A DNA stretch of 64,000 nt, from positions 80,842,643 through 80,906,642 of the forward strand of contig NC_081184.1 in NCBI RefSeq assembly GCF_029867415.1, written 5' to 3'. Each line of letters opens with the position of its first letter. Within the stretch, counting starts at the first letter, position 1. Shown here in pieces: positions 10,961 to 22,900 of this stretch. Source of the DNA: Vicia villosa. Its lineage: Eukaryota > Streptophyta > Magnoliopsida > Fabales > Fabaceae. The notes under the pieces are model-generated. The model was not told where the DNA came from. It did not search any database and worked only from the letters and a program-made list of their open reading frames with translations. Both the position numbers and the translations under genes were made by a program.

Positions 10961-11590
10961 ATGGCAGAAAGATTATCTAGTGAGACTTCTTGTTTAAAGC
11001 CCAAGATGAAGGCTGACACTTGCTGAGGATAAGCAAACATGGATCCTAGACTCTGCTAAGGAAGATTGATGAAGATAAGGATGACAGAGACTGTCCATGT
11101 CTCTCATTCCAAAAGGTGTACTCAATGTAAAATTGAGACAAACTTAGCTTGTTTAAAGTCTGGTTTAAATTGGAAGAAACTCACCAGGGTATGTTAAAAG
11201 GTGACTAAAGACCTGTTCCTATGTTTATAAGAAACCTGATGGGTCCTTGTATACAAGCTCAAGAGGAAGCTGGAAATGCTTTTAAGAAGCCTGTGGGTCC
11301 TTGTACAAAGCCCAAGAGGAGGCTAATCGAGGGTCATCGAGGGTCCTTGTTATAGCACAAGAGAAAGCTATGTAGTTTTGAACTTATTTTGGCTCTAAGC
11401 AAATGGGTAAGAGGTTTCACCGGGAATAATTCCTCTTTGGGTGGATGTGTCCTATTTTTTTTGGATTCTAAGGTTTTTGCCAAGATGTTTCACCGGGAAT
11501 AATTCATCTTGGGGGGTTTGAACTACAGATCTCTAATTAGGAAAGAGCCTTCACCGGGAAGACATTCTCAATCCTAGGTCATATTCCTAT

Positions 11591-11614
11591 AATATATATA
11601 TATATATATATATA
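11591..11614. repeat. TA microsatellite
   Basis: An uninterrupted (TA)n tract of about 24 bp inside LTR A. Confidence 0.95.
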
Positions 11615-12482
11615 GTTTAACTGTCCTAGGGTTTATACTCAAACGTAGTTCTAAACTAATATATATGCACAATTTATATTTGACAGTAATTTAAATAAAG
11701 ACTGTAAATTGAAAGCTTGTAAAGCCTAACCTGGATGGAGTGGAGGCCTTTGAAGAAGTATGTACAAAGCCTTACCAGTAATTGATGGATAACAGTTGAA
11801 TATATATATGATAAACAGTTAATGGTTTTTTGAAAACAGAAGAAGTTAAGATGGACATAGGTCACATAGGTATCTGAAGAGTTTCACCGGGAATAATGCC
11901 TTTCAAATACCAGAAGAATGTTTTGAAAACAGAAAGGAGATTTTGTAAATACAGTTTTGAAAACAAGCTAAGAAGAGAAGAAGGTGTTGGGACTTACACT
12001 CTATTAGAGGCCCACTTAAAAATGATTTACTCTTTATGAGAAACAGTTGAAAATGATTGAAATGATATAAGGTTTTGTTGTTTGAAAACCTTAATCATCT
12101 GTTTAATCAGAGATTGAAAACAGTTTTGAATATTGACAAAAGTCAACTTAATTAAGGCAAAGATGAAATCTATACCCAATTAAGACCTAAATAATTAGGG
12201 TTTTATCATAAAATTATTCACAAAGTAATTAGGTTAAAACAAAAATGAAAATATATATTTTAAAGTATTTAATAAAACATTTAAAACATACTATTTTAAA
12301 CCTAATTAAAATACATGAAATAAATAACATTTTTATGATTTTTTTTGATTATTCACAAAGTAGGTATATTAAATAGCAAGTGTGTGAAAAATGAAGTGAA
12401 AATGATTTAATTTGATAAGTTTATTTATTGTGTGAAGTTTGTATAAAAAAGGAATGAAAATGGGTGCTAAAAAATTGGTTTG

Positions 12483-12556
12483 GCCCTAGAGAGGTTCGAA
12501 CCCACGCCCTTCATGATCACATTTCAAAACTTAACCAACTGAGCTGCGCGTGCAGC
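12483..12556 (-). other. tRNA-like sequence with A and B boxes inside LTR A
   Basis: On the minus strand, CAGCTCAGTTGG (12535-12546) matches a pol III A box and GGTTCGAACC (12493-12502) a B box, at a tRNA-like separation. The D-stem and T-stem are only partly complementary and no good anticodon loop with U33 is visible. It is a degenerate tRNA relative or a tRNA-derived SINE relic, not a functional tRNA gene. It lies in the same orientation as the Ogre element. Confidence 0.55.
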
Positions 12557-13456
12557 TTGTTAACTATATACACTCAATATATTATATTTTCAGATAAGCC
12601 AGGAAATTCAAATTTTACGCGCGCCATGTTCATCTTCTTCCTCGAGCTTCAGATTTTCAAATTCCTAACTCTCTGGTTTCTCAACTAAATGGCATGATGT
12701 AAACATCAATCTCACTCGTTTTTGGACAAGGAACATGATCATGGGCTCAAAATTCATTTATTCTAAGTGTAACTAACGAATTTTATCATGAAAACGAAGA
12801 ACACATAAACCCTAATTTTAAAATTAAATGATGCACAAGATGAATAAATGAATGATGATAGAGGGTTTTCAATCCTCTGATGATGCTGAACAAGATAGAA
12901 TCGAGCTTTACCACAAAGAGTGCTTAAATTAAAGAGGTGGAGTTCAGAAACTTACCTCTGAAAATGGAGGTCGTGAGGATGGTAGAGAGCACCTGGGCTT
13001 GTATGAATGATCCCAAAAGCTTCCTTGGGACTCAGTGATGCTAACTGAATGCTTATTGTAACTTCAATTCTCCTGAATTGCTCTATCGATGATGAATCTG
13101 CAGTTACAGATGAGCTGCGACCATCTGGATAGCTCCACTACCTCCTATGGAACGTGCCTGGATGCTTAACCTTGCTTGGAGCCTTCTGAATTGCTCTGTG
13201 GACCTCCAACTGCAACAGCTCCAAAGTGAGAGCAACAATGGCGTTCCTCCACTTACAGAAGTGATCCAGGTGCTTGGATCACCTCAAGTGAACCCCCTTG
13301 AGATGTTAGAATGCTTACTTTCCAAAGATAAGCTCTGGTTTGAAGAAAACGATTCTTCTTGCCAAAGAACTTTGAAAAACCATAAGCATGAGAAGAGAAA
13401 GAGAAAGCAAGGAATATGGTTGCTTTGGTGTGTTTTTCTACTGAGGTATGCTCTCC

Positions 13457-13464
13457 TATTTATA
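13457..13464 (-). promoter_or_regulatory. TATA box of Ogre LTR A
   Basis: Minus strand TATAAATA in the context GCCTATAAATAGGAGAGC, a standard plant TATA box placed about 1.5 kb into the LTR in element orientation. Confidence 0.6.
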
Positions 13465-16184
13465 GGCAAATGATTCAGTACTGATTGAGAGAGTGAGCTT
13501 GCTTAGTGAAGTGAATTTGGTTTCTTAGCCATGAAGAAATTTCAAAGAATATCCAAGTGTGATCATTGCATTTTCGAGCCAGCTCCCTATCCATTGATTC
13601 TATCTGATCTTAGGGAACATTTCAGATACAAAGTGAGCTCTAATTGGTTGGTGAGAAGATTCCTTGGGTGATTCATCAATTTGCCATAAATTCTCAAATG
13701 TAATCATTACATAATCACATGTTCTTGTTTTAGGAATCTTCCTCAATTATCATGGCATGGTGAAAATGAATGCATGGCATGTTTTCAGATGTGTTATGGG
13801 TCGTGTAGCATCCATAATTGAGGTCATGTGCACAAAATTGCAAAGTTCAAAAATGATGCATGACCTATAATTTCACTTCATGAGGCCAACTTTGAACAAG
13901 CATAACTCCTAGCTCAAAATGAATTGGAGAAGGTTGAACACAACTTGGAAAGCCCTAAACATCTACTTCAAATCATTAGTTTGGAGTTTCTTCAGAATCC
14001 TTTGGCAAATTTGTGAAAAATGAGGCCAAAGTTGGAAGAAAACTAGGTTAAAACACTTAGAAAATTTTCTAAGTGTTTATGACCTAAAACTTCAAAATTT
14101 CCAAAACTCTTAAATGATTGATCTTTTGAAAAAAGTTCCATTGTAAGATGTTGTTTTATTTTGCAAGATCTACAACTTTCATGTTGGAAGTTTTTTGAGT
14201 TGTGTAGGTGAAATTTTGAGTTCCCACAATGCCCTCAAAAACCCTAATTCCCGACTTTTTGCTCCTTGAAGATTCTTCTTGAATTTCTTTGGTCAAATGA
14301 ATTTAATATCCATATATTGATGATATTGACCCTTGAAAGTCATGGTTTGACCAAAAATCTTAAAAGTCAAAGGTGATCCCATACAGTTGACTTTTTCCAA
14401 ATAAGGTGAGATTTTGGACTTTTGTGTAAAATCAAGATCTTCTCCTCAAATGAGTGATGTAAATGGGTTATATTGAGGTAGTAGAGGTTCTTGAATCATG
14501 TCTTGAGTTTTGGATCCATGCCTCTGATTAAAAGTCAACTATCCTGGTGAATTAGGTCAAAAACCCTAATTGTCGACCAGATGAAAATGATGACTGTAGA
14601 CTTTGAATTGAGGTGTAATGTCCAGTGAATCTTGTTATATGAGCTATTTGAAGATGATTGATGTCTTTGAATGATCCCCTGGGGCTTTTTAGGGTTTCCC
14701 AAAGGTGATCCCTGATTTTAGTCCTTGATAGGCTCAAAAACCCTAGTCTGGTGACCTGAGTAAATCTGTATTCAGAGGACTGGGAGTCTAATCAACCATA
14801 GGTGAGAAAATGAAGCTCTTGAGTCCTATGATTATGTTAGAGACTAATCCTTCTACTGATTGATCCTTTGCCTGAGTTTTCTTGTCTTTGAACATCCTCG
14901 ATTAAATGCCAGATGAAGAAGTGACTACTCTGGGTACTTGCTTTGACCTGATGAAAAACCTGATGATATGTCATCTCAGGGGGGTCAAAAATTAGGGTAT
15001 GACAGGATTGACTCGACTCAATATTTCATTTGAAATCGCCACCGCGCTTTATTGTTTCCAAAGGAAAAGGGAAAAGAACGTAAAACCCAAAGTTTGTTTT
15101 TAAAACAAAAAGAGAACTCAGGTTCGGGTGTTGATTATACAAGGGGAAGGTTTTAAGCACCCCTCATATCTGTGGTACTCCACAGGAACCTTTTTGAAAA
15201 TTTGTGTCGTGTGTGCTAAAAAAGGGTTTGTTTTATTTTTAAAATAAGCTCGGCAAGACATTAAGCCTTGTGCCTACATACCTCCTCGGTGCAATGGAGA
15301 ATTCAGAGCTAATGTAGTTTCGCTTAAAAGGGAAAACGGTTTAAAAACGAATCAACACTATCGTCGTCGGAGAGAAATACTCAGCCATTGATCTTGAGCA
15401 TGAGAACAAAAGAGTTATTTGCATCGCAAATGAAAGAAGGGCTCCAACTCGGATAGAAATCAACGAGTATGCCACTAGCTCTCTCACGCGGAAAAGATCT
15501 CATTATATCAATCAATTTCAAAATCGTGGGGTATCGCCACTCATTTCAACAATTAGTCGTGTCTAAACTTTTTTGAAGAAAAGCCACTAAGGGCCAAAAG
15601 ATATTTTTTAAAGAAAGGTTTTAAAGAGGTTTTACAAACATAAGAAGGTTTTTGAAAAAGGGAGGAGATTTTGAAAATTAAAGAACGGGGGGAGATGAAG
15701 AGGCTATCCTAATACGTAAAATAAAAGCTAAGGAAAAGAACGGTCTAACCGAAGAAGAAGCCAACACTTGACATTATGAGTCAAGGTAGATTTCCCATCC
15801 TTTGGAATATCGAATACCAAACCAACACATTACTTGGGGATCCAGATAAACTTATTATCTTAGCACCACTTTGCATTAAGCACATTAAAATTCTGACGAA
15901 AATCGGGCAGAGTAATGGCTGTTTTCGGGTAAAATCCTTATATCAATGCCTTGGAATTAACCGTCAAGGACTTTCAAGGAAATACCTGCATACACAAACA
16001 GACAACAATCCAATGCCAGACAGACAGAATAACAACAGAGTAATAATATCATAACAGGGTCCAGAGGTACTAAGTCCATAAGTCCGAATCTCCAGAATGC
16101 TCGGGATAGTAACCAATAGTCCATAGAGCCTTAGGTGTTTTTTTAGATTTTTGTTATTTATTAGTTTTTTAGCATAAAAGTAAA

Positions 16185-16275
16185 GTATGGTCCAAGTGGA
16201 CAAAGAGAAAATAGCGGGAACATAAACATAGTGTCCAAATGGACAAAGAAAAAATAACGGAATGTAAATATGATG
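16185..16275. repeat. Minisatellite in LTR B, two copies
   Basis: Unit of about 38 bp: CCAAGTGGACAAAGAGAAAA plus TAGCGGGAACATAAACATA. LTR D has three copies (42212-42330). Confidence 0.75.
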
Positions 16276-16802
16276 AAATGATAAAGTAAAGCATAAAGCA
16301 AAATATAAAGAGGAATATAATAAATTGCGGAAATTAAAGTCAATTGTTAGATGTTAAAGATAACCATCTTGAAACTTATCAAGTATGTTATCCAAGTTAG
16401 TAATTAAGATCGATGGTGAGTGAAGGATGTTCTCGGATTTAAATTCAATGGACATTTATCAGAAGCTTGATAAAATCATAGCGACTACACGATAAATCTC
16501 CATTAGTCTTAAATCAACCGCATACAATTATCTTCCATATTTGATCTTTTTGATTCGGGACACAAAATATTGCGCTATGTTAAGCAGATCGCCAAGTGAT
16601 TTATGTAGAAATCACCCTACAACGAGGCCGGTCAAAACTTTATGTGCTAATGCATGCGAGAGAAGCGATATGTAGATCACTCTCCGAAAGCAATACCGCA
16701 CGAAAAGAAAAATAAGGAGCGATCTAGTCTTTACCAAGAATCCATAAGAATTCTCAAGGTATCAAAGACTTTCATCGATCAAAAGAAAAAGAAATAAAAG
16801 AT

Positions 16803-16807
16803 GGAAC
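16803..16807. repeat. Target site duplication of S2, left copy
   Basis: GGAAC directly abutting the S2 LTR end. It is identical to 26057-26061. Confidence 0.95.
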
Positions 16808-17970
16808 TGAAGGATAGAAAAACACTTAGAAAGGGGGGGTTTGAATAAGTGTAGCTTTAAAAACTTGACAGACAAAAATAAATTGCACAGTTATTTTTAT
16901 CCTGGTTCGTTGTTAACTAAACTACTCCAGTCCACCCCCGCAAAGATGATTTACCTCAACTGAGGATTTAATCCACTAATCGCACGGATTACAATGGTTC
17001 TCCACTTAGTCAGCAACTAAGTCTTCCAGAGTCTACTGATCACACACTGATCACTCCAGGAACACTGCTTAGATAACCTCTAAGACTTTTCTAGAGTATA
17101 CTGATCCACACGATCACTCTAGTTACAATCTGCTTAGTTCACTCCTAAGACTTCCTAGAGTATTCTGATCCACACGATCACTCTAGTTCCTTACAACTTA
17201 ATGTAATCAATCTAAGAGTATTACAAATGCTTCTTAAAAGCGATAATCACAACTGTGATATTTCTCTTAATCGTTTAAGCTTAATCTCACTAATATATTA
17301 CAACAGCAATGTAGTGAGCTTTGATGAAGATGAAGATTCTGAGTTTAGATTTGAACAGAGTTTCAGCAAGTTTGATATGAGTTGTTTTGGTGCAGAAATC
17401 GTTAACCTTGCTTCTCATCAGAACTTCATATTTATAGGCGTTGGAGAAGATGACCGTTGAGTGCATTTAATGCTTTGCGTGTTCCGTACAGCATCGCATT
17501 TAATGTTATACGCTTTTGTCAACTACCTCGAGCCTTGTTCACGCTGTGTCTACTGACGTAGCCTTTAATAGCTTTTAACGTTCCTTTTGTCAGTCAGCGT
17601 AGCTTGCCACTTGTACTTTCTTCTGATCTGATGTTTGTGAATACAACGTTTGAATATCATCAGAGTCAAACAGCTTGGTGCATAGCATCTTCTGATCTTC
17701 TGACCTTGAAGTGCTTCTGAGCGTGATACCATCAGAACTTCAGTGCTTCTATTCTCTTGTTCTTCTGATGCTTCCATTGACCCATGTTCTGATGTTGCAT
17801 GCTGAACCCTTTGAGACAAAGCTTCTGAGCGCTGAATTATGCGTACTCTTTATATATTTCCTGAAAGGGAAATTGCATTGGATTAGAGTACCATATTATC
17901 TTAAGCAAAATTCATATTATTGTTATCATCAAAACTAAGATAATTGATCAGAACAAATCTTGTTCTAACA
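16808..17970 (-). repeat. 3' LTR of S2
   Basis: 1163 bp, TG...CA. It matches 24894-26056 at a constant offset of 8086 with five mismatches. TATA box on the minus strand at 17429-17436. The 77- and 84-codon frames inside it are repeated identically in the other LTR and are not genes. Confidence 0.95.
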
Positions 17971-17985
17971 ATCTCCCCCTTTTTG
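17971..17985 (-). promoter_or_regulatory. Polypurine tract of S2
   Basis: On the minus strand AAAAAGGGGGAGAT abuts the start of the 3' LTR. It is the primer for plus-strand DNA. Confidence 0.85.
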
Positions 17986-18085
17986 ATGATGACAAAAACA
18001 TATATACATGATATGAATTTGCGATCAGAAAGAACAGACGGCAAAAGACAAATTACACAGCTATAGCATAAGCATATGAATATGT

Positions 18086-18140
18086 CTCCCCCTGAGATTA
18101 ACAATCTCCCCCTGAGATAAATAATCTCCCCCTGAAATAA
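18086..18140 (-). promoter_or_regulatory. Additional polypurine tracts of S2
   Basis: Three copies of TCTCCCCCTGA(G/A)AT on the plus strand within 55 bp, with a further TCTCCCCCTTTTTGTCAT near 19042. This is the same arrangement as in S1. Confidence 0.75.
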
Positions 18141-18239
18141 ATACTCGAAGAACTTTAATAAAAGACTTCCCTGATTATTTCGGTAGAGACGATCATATAA
18201 GCTTTTGTCTTTAGAGAATTCATAGCTTCTGACTTCTGC

Positions 18240-18550
18240 TTCCATAGGACAGCTTCAGAACTAGACTTTCTTTAGATCCCTAGAACACTCACAGCTTCTG
18301 ATTCCTGCTTCCATCTAGGACAGCTTCAGAGCTTGAATTTCTTTGATCTTCTGAACATTCACAGCTTCTGATTTCTGCTTCCATTCAGGACAGCTTCAGA
18401 ACTTGAATTTCTTTGATCTTCTGAACATTCACAGCTTCTGATTTCTGCTTCCATTCAGGACAGCTTCAGAACTTGAGTTTTCTGGATCTTTAGAACATTC
18501 GCAGCTTCTGATTTCTGCTTCCCTCGGATAGCTTCAGAGCTTGAATTTCT
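18240..18550 (-). repeat. 70-bp tandem repeat in S2 internal region, five copies
   Basis: GACAGCTTCAGA recurs at 18248, 18319, 18389 and 18459, and as GATAGCTTCAGA at 18527. It corresponds to the S1 array at 941-1290 in reverse complement. It is non-coding. Confidence 0.85.
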
Positions 18551-19862
18551 ACCAACATCACTTCATGCTAGATTTGTATCAGAACATTGTTGAATGTACC
18601 AGAGCATCATCTGAGCATCTCTACATCCTGAAATGTTACAGAACAAAAACTAAACGACAAAAGTCAGCATGAACGGGTTAGAACATAAAATATATGTTTG
18701 AACACATTATATGTATCAGAGCCATAACATTATATGTATCAGAGCAAACAATATATCAGAGCAAATAGAATTTTGTCAAATCAAATAGACAAATATGGAT
18801 CAAATTCTATTATCAGTGCTTCTGATTCATTCTTCTTTCTTGCTTCTGATTTCTGAGGCTTGACAGCACTCAGCTTGCTTCAGTTTCCATGGTTGCTTCT
18901 TGTGTTTGCTTTGAAGATTTTCTTCACTTCTTTATACCTGCAAAACACTTAAACCATATAGAACTTTGCAGTTCTTGTTAGTAAATGTGTGGGAGCTTTA
19001 CCCAGCAACTGATAGATTTAATCAAATCATTTATCATTTATCTTCTCCCCCTTTTTGTCATAACATCAAAAAGAATATTTCAAAAGATTCAGATGTATAA
19101 AACGACAAATAAAATCACTGGAATGTAAATCAAAGAAGGTTTTTCATTGATAATTAAAAAGGATTACAAGAAGATGTTTAACAAGCAGATGCAACAAGGA
19201 AAATAAAACTACTAAGACCAAATCCTAAGACCCTAGCTAAGACAACGTCTGTGCCAGCATGCCATGAAGGAGTGAAACGCCTCATTGACTGCTTCTTGGG
19301 CTTTCAGGCGAGGGGTCAGGGAGACTTGGTTCTGATGCAGATCTTCCACAATCTTTATCAGAGACAACATTCTCAGCAGGTGAAGATGAAGAGATTATGA
19401 TGGGTTTGCAGAAAAATGAACAGGTAGGGTTTGATATGGAAGAGAGAGAGAGAAAAAAAACTTGATGAGGAATGCAAAGAGATAGAGAAAGATGAGAGGG
19501 AAAGAGAAGTGTTTGAAGAGTATTTAAAAGAAAATGAAACGAATGATGAATAGCATTTAATGTTACGTGACGTGAGGAGAGATAATAAAGACGAATGAGG
19601 TGACTAGCACAGTTACCTATGGTCGGCGTCCCTTCAACTGCACGCACGTTTATCCATGAATAGTAACGACAGGTTTACCATCCCGAGATAAAAACGTAAC
19701 AGCTGTTTTGCTTTAAAAGAGGTTCTGAATCAACTTAGACAATGAAACGTTAGTAATAACCGAATCATAATTTCTAAAAGATTTCAATCAGAACTTCTGA
19801 TATATAAAAAATAATCCATTTTCATTTCAGAAGTTACTCATACATAAGAACTTCTCATCTTC
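18551..19862 (-). other. S2 region between pol and the repeat array, with third-ORF remnant
   Basis: In element orientation there is a TATA-like CTTTTAAATA (19521-19530), then a CT-rich leader, then a 45-codon ATG ORF (19233-19370, starting MLSLIKIVEDLHQ). Compared with S3, most of the third ORF is missing, as if an internal deletion joined its 5' leader to its tail. An alternative frame of 121 codons (19282-19647) overlaps and has no recognisable homology. Upstream, TTCAACTGCA near 19633 has a counterpart in S3 near 49777. Confidence 0.45.
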
Positions 19863-19991
19863 TCATTCTGGGCATAAATCCATACTGATGTTCTTCAGAA
19901 TGAACTTAAACCTATCTTCAGCCAGGGGTTTTGTAAAGATATCAGCCCATTGATGGTCTGTATCAACAAAGTTTAAAGATATAACACCCTT

Positions 19992-22900
19992 CTAAACATA
20001 GTCCCTTATGAAATGATGTTTTATCTCAATATGTTTAGCTTTTGAATGAAGAATAGGATTCTTAGATAAACATATAGCAGAAGTATTATCACAGAATATA
20101 GGAATGTTACTCTCAAATATCTGATAATCTTCTAACTGACTCTTCATCCAGAGCATCTGTGTACTACAACCAGCAGCAGCGACATATTCTGCTTCTGTTG
20201 TTGATAGAGCAATAGTTGCTTGCTTCTTGCTATACCAAGAGATCAAATGACTTCCAAGAAATTGGCAACTTCCTGAAGTACTTTTTCTTTCAATTCTGTC
20301 TCCAGCATAGTCAGCATCGCAGAATCCTACTAAGTTGTATTCTTTAGATTTTCTGTAAACTAAGCCAACATTAGTAGTACCTTTCAGATACCTTAGAATT
20401 CTCTTAACAGCAGTTAAATGAGATTCTCTAGGATCTGATTGGAATCTAGCACACAAACAAACACTGAACAGAATGTCAGGTCTAGAAGCAGTCAGATATA
20501 GAAGAGATCCAATCATACCTCTGTATAACTTCTGATCTACCTTCTTACTTACCTCATCCTTACCTAGCATGCATGTTGGATGCATAGGAGTTTTGGCTTC
20601 TTTGCAGTCTAGAAGATTAAACTTCTTCAGAAGTTCCTTCACATACTTGGTTTGGTGAACATACGTTCCTTCTGATGTTTGATTTATTTGTATTCCAAGG
20701 AAATACTTGAGTTCTCCCATCATGCTCATTTCAAACTCAGCCTGCATAGACTCAGCAAACTCCTTTCCAAGTGTAGCATTAGATGTTCCAAAAATAATAT
20801 CATCCACATATATTTGACAAATTAAAATATCCCTTTTAAAGGTTTTACAAAAGAGAGTAGTGTCCACTTTTCCTCTAGTGAAACCATTATCCAGAAGGAA
20901 AGAACTTAAGCGTTCATACCAAGCTCTGGGAGCCTGTTTCAATCCATACAATGATTTCTTAAGTTTAAAAACATGATTAGGAGACATAGAGTCTTCAAAA
21001 CCAGGAGGTTGATGGACATAAACTTCTTCATCTATATAACCATTTAAGAAGGCACTCTTAACATCCATCTGATAAAGAGTGATGTTATGTTGAGTGGCAA
21101 ATGAAATTAATAGACGAATAGATTCTAACCTGGCCACTGGTGCAAAGGTTTCTGTATAATCAATCCCTTCTTGCTGACTATAACCCTGAGCCACCAGTCT
21201 GGCTTTGTTTCTTACCACTTCACCTTTCTCACTGAGCTTGTTTCTGAAGACCCATTTTGTACCAATTATATTGAATCCATCTGGTCTAGGAACAAGATCC
21301 CAAACATCATTCCTTGTAAACTGATTCAGTTCTTCTTGCATAGCAATTATCCAGTCTGGATCTTCTAGAGCATGATCAACAGAAGTTGGCTCGATCAAAG
21401 ATACAAGACCTAATTGACATTCTGCATTGTTCTTAAGGAATGCTCTTGTTCTGATTGGATCATCCTTCTTTCCAAGAATGACATCTTCTGAATGACCAGA
21501 GATGAGTCTGGATGATCTTCTGACAGATGGTTCTTCAGAAATACTTAGATTTTCCAGAGAAGCTGATACTTGATCTTCAGATTCTTTTCTTCTGAGAAGC
21601 TCTGCTTCTGATGCGTTGCTTCTTGGCTCAACAACTTCTGATATATCAATATCACAATCTGCAAAATTATCAAACTGCTTTGGTTTTTCAGAACCAAGCT
21701 TATCATCAAACCTGATATTGATTGATTCTTCTACAATCAATGTTTCAGTATTGTATACTCTGTAGCCTTTTGAGCGTTCAGAATATCCAAGAAGAAAACA
21801 TCTTTGTGCTTTGGAATCAAACTTACCAAGATGATCTTTAGTGTTCAGAATAAAGCATACACATCCAAAAGGATGGAAATATGAAATGTTGGGCTTTCTA
21901 TTCTTCCACAATTCATAAGGAGTCTTATTTAGAATAGGTCTGATAGAGATTCTATTCTGAATATAGCATGCAGTGTTTATTGCTTCTGCCCAGAAATGCT
22001 TAGCCATATTGGTTTCATTGATCATGGTTCTGGCCATTTCTTGCAGAGTCCTATTCTTTCGTTCTACAACCCCATTTTGCTGTGGAGTTCTAGGACAAGA
22101 GAAATCATGGGCAATACCATTTTCTTTGAAGAATTCTTCAAAGGATCTGTTCTCAAATTCACCACCATGATCACTTCTGATCTTTATGATTTTACACTCT
22201 TTTTCAGATTGAATCTGAATGCAGAAATCAAAGAACACTGAATGAGTCTCATCCTTGTGTTTTAAGAATTTTACCCATGTCCAGCGGCTATAATCATCTA
22301 CGATGACTAATCCATATTTCTTCCCTCTGACAGATGCTGTTTTGACTGGGCCAAACAGATCAATGTGCAAGAGTTCTAATGGCCTTGAGGTAGAAACAAC
22401 ATTCTTGGACTTGAATGCAGGTTTGGAGAACTTGCCCTTCTGACATGCTTCACAAAGAGCATCTGATTTGAATTTCAGATTAGGGAGTCCTCTAACCAGA
22501 TTCAGTTTGTTAATCTGAGAAATCTTTCTCAAACTAGCATGACCTAATCTTCTGTGCCAGACCCACTGCTCTTCAGAAACAGACATAAGACAAGTCACCT
22601 TCTGACTCATAAGATCTTGCAGATCTGTCTTATAAATGTTGTTCTTCCTCTTGCCTGTAAATAGGATTGAGCCATCCTTCTGATTTACAGCCTTGCAAGA
22701 CTCTTGATTAAAGATTATATCATAACCATTGTCACTCAATTGACTGATAGATAAGAGGTTATGTGTTAATCCTTCTACAAGAAGTACATTAGAAATGGAA
22801 GGAGAGTTATCAGACTTTATAGTTCCAGAGCCAATTATCTTGCCCTTCTGATCTCCTCCAAACTTGACTTCTCCTCCAGACTTAAGCACTAGGTCTTGGA

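Larger units (their letters stand above)
2727..15004 (-). mobile_element. Ogre-type Ty3/gypsy element O1, 5' portion
   Basis: In element order (right to left) it carries a 5845-bp 5' LTR, a PBS, a leader, ORF1, gag and a protease ORF, and is then cut by S1 at 2726. An ORF before gag, very long LTRs and the TGTCATACCC LTR start are the known hallmarks of legume Ogre (Tat lineage). Reverse transcriptase and integrase would lie beyond S1, outside the window. Confidence 0.85.
9160..15004 (-). repeat. 5' LTR (A) of Ogre O1, 5845 bp
   Basis: In element orientation it starts TGTCATACCCTAATTTTTGA (ending at 15004 on the plus strand) and ends ...CACCACA next to the PBS gap. Bases 15005-15009 (GGATT) would be its outer target duplication. 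The region has no coding capacity that I recognise. It includes several families of internal short repeats, a TA microsatellite, a tRNA-like segment and a TATA box at 13457-13464. A conserved block near the element-proximal end (GGTTATACATAGGGAAG, about 9408) recurs in LTRs B, C and D. Confidence 0.85.
15009..16807 (-). repeat. Ogre-type LTR B, left segment
   Basis: It is colinear with LTR D (41030-42873), starting TGACTCGACTC and including the block TTATACAAGGGGAAGG followed by TTTTAAGCACCCCTC. It is interrupted at 16807/26057 by S2. The four bases before it (15005-15008) are the edge of O1, so O1 inserted at or within a few bases of the end of B. A 92-codon frame at 15776-16054 is chance within the LTR. 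Confidence 0.8.

Noticed and set aside
12483..12556. Functional tRNA gene
   Set aside because: The boxes are good but the acceptor, D and T stems do not pair well, and no proper anticodon loop is present.
17227..17460. 77-codon frame in the S2 3' LTR, duplicated at 25313-25546
   Set aside because: It is identical because the LTRs are identical, and it lies across the TATA/U3 region.
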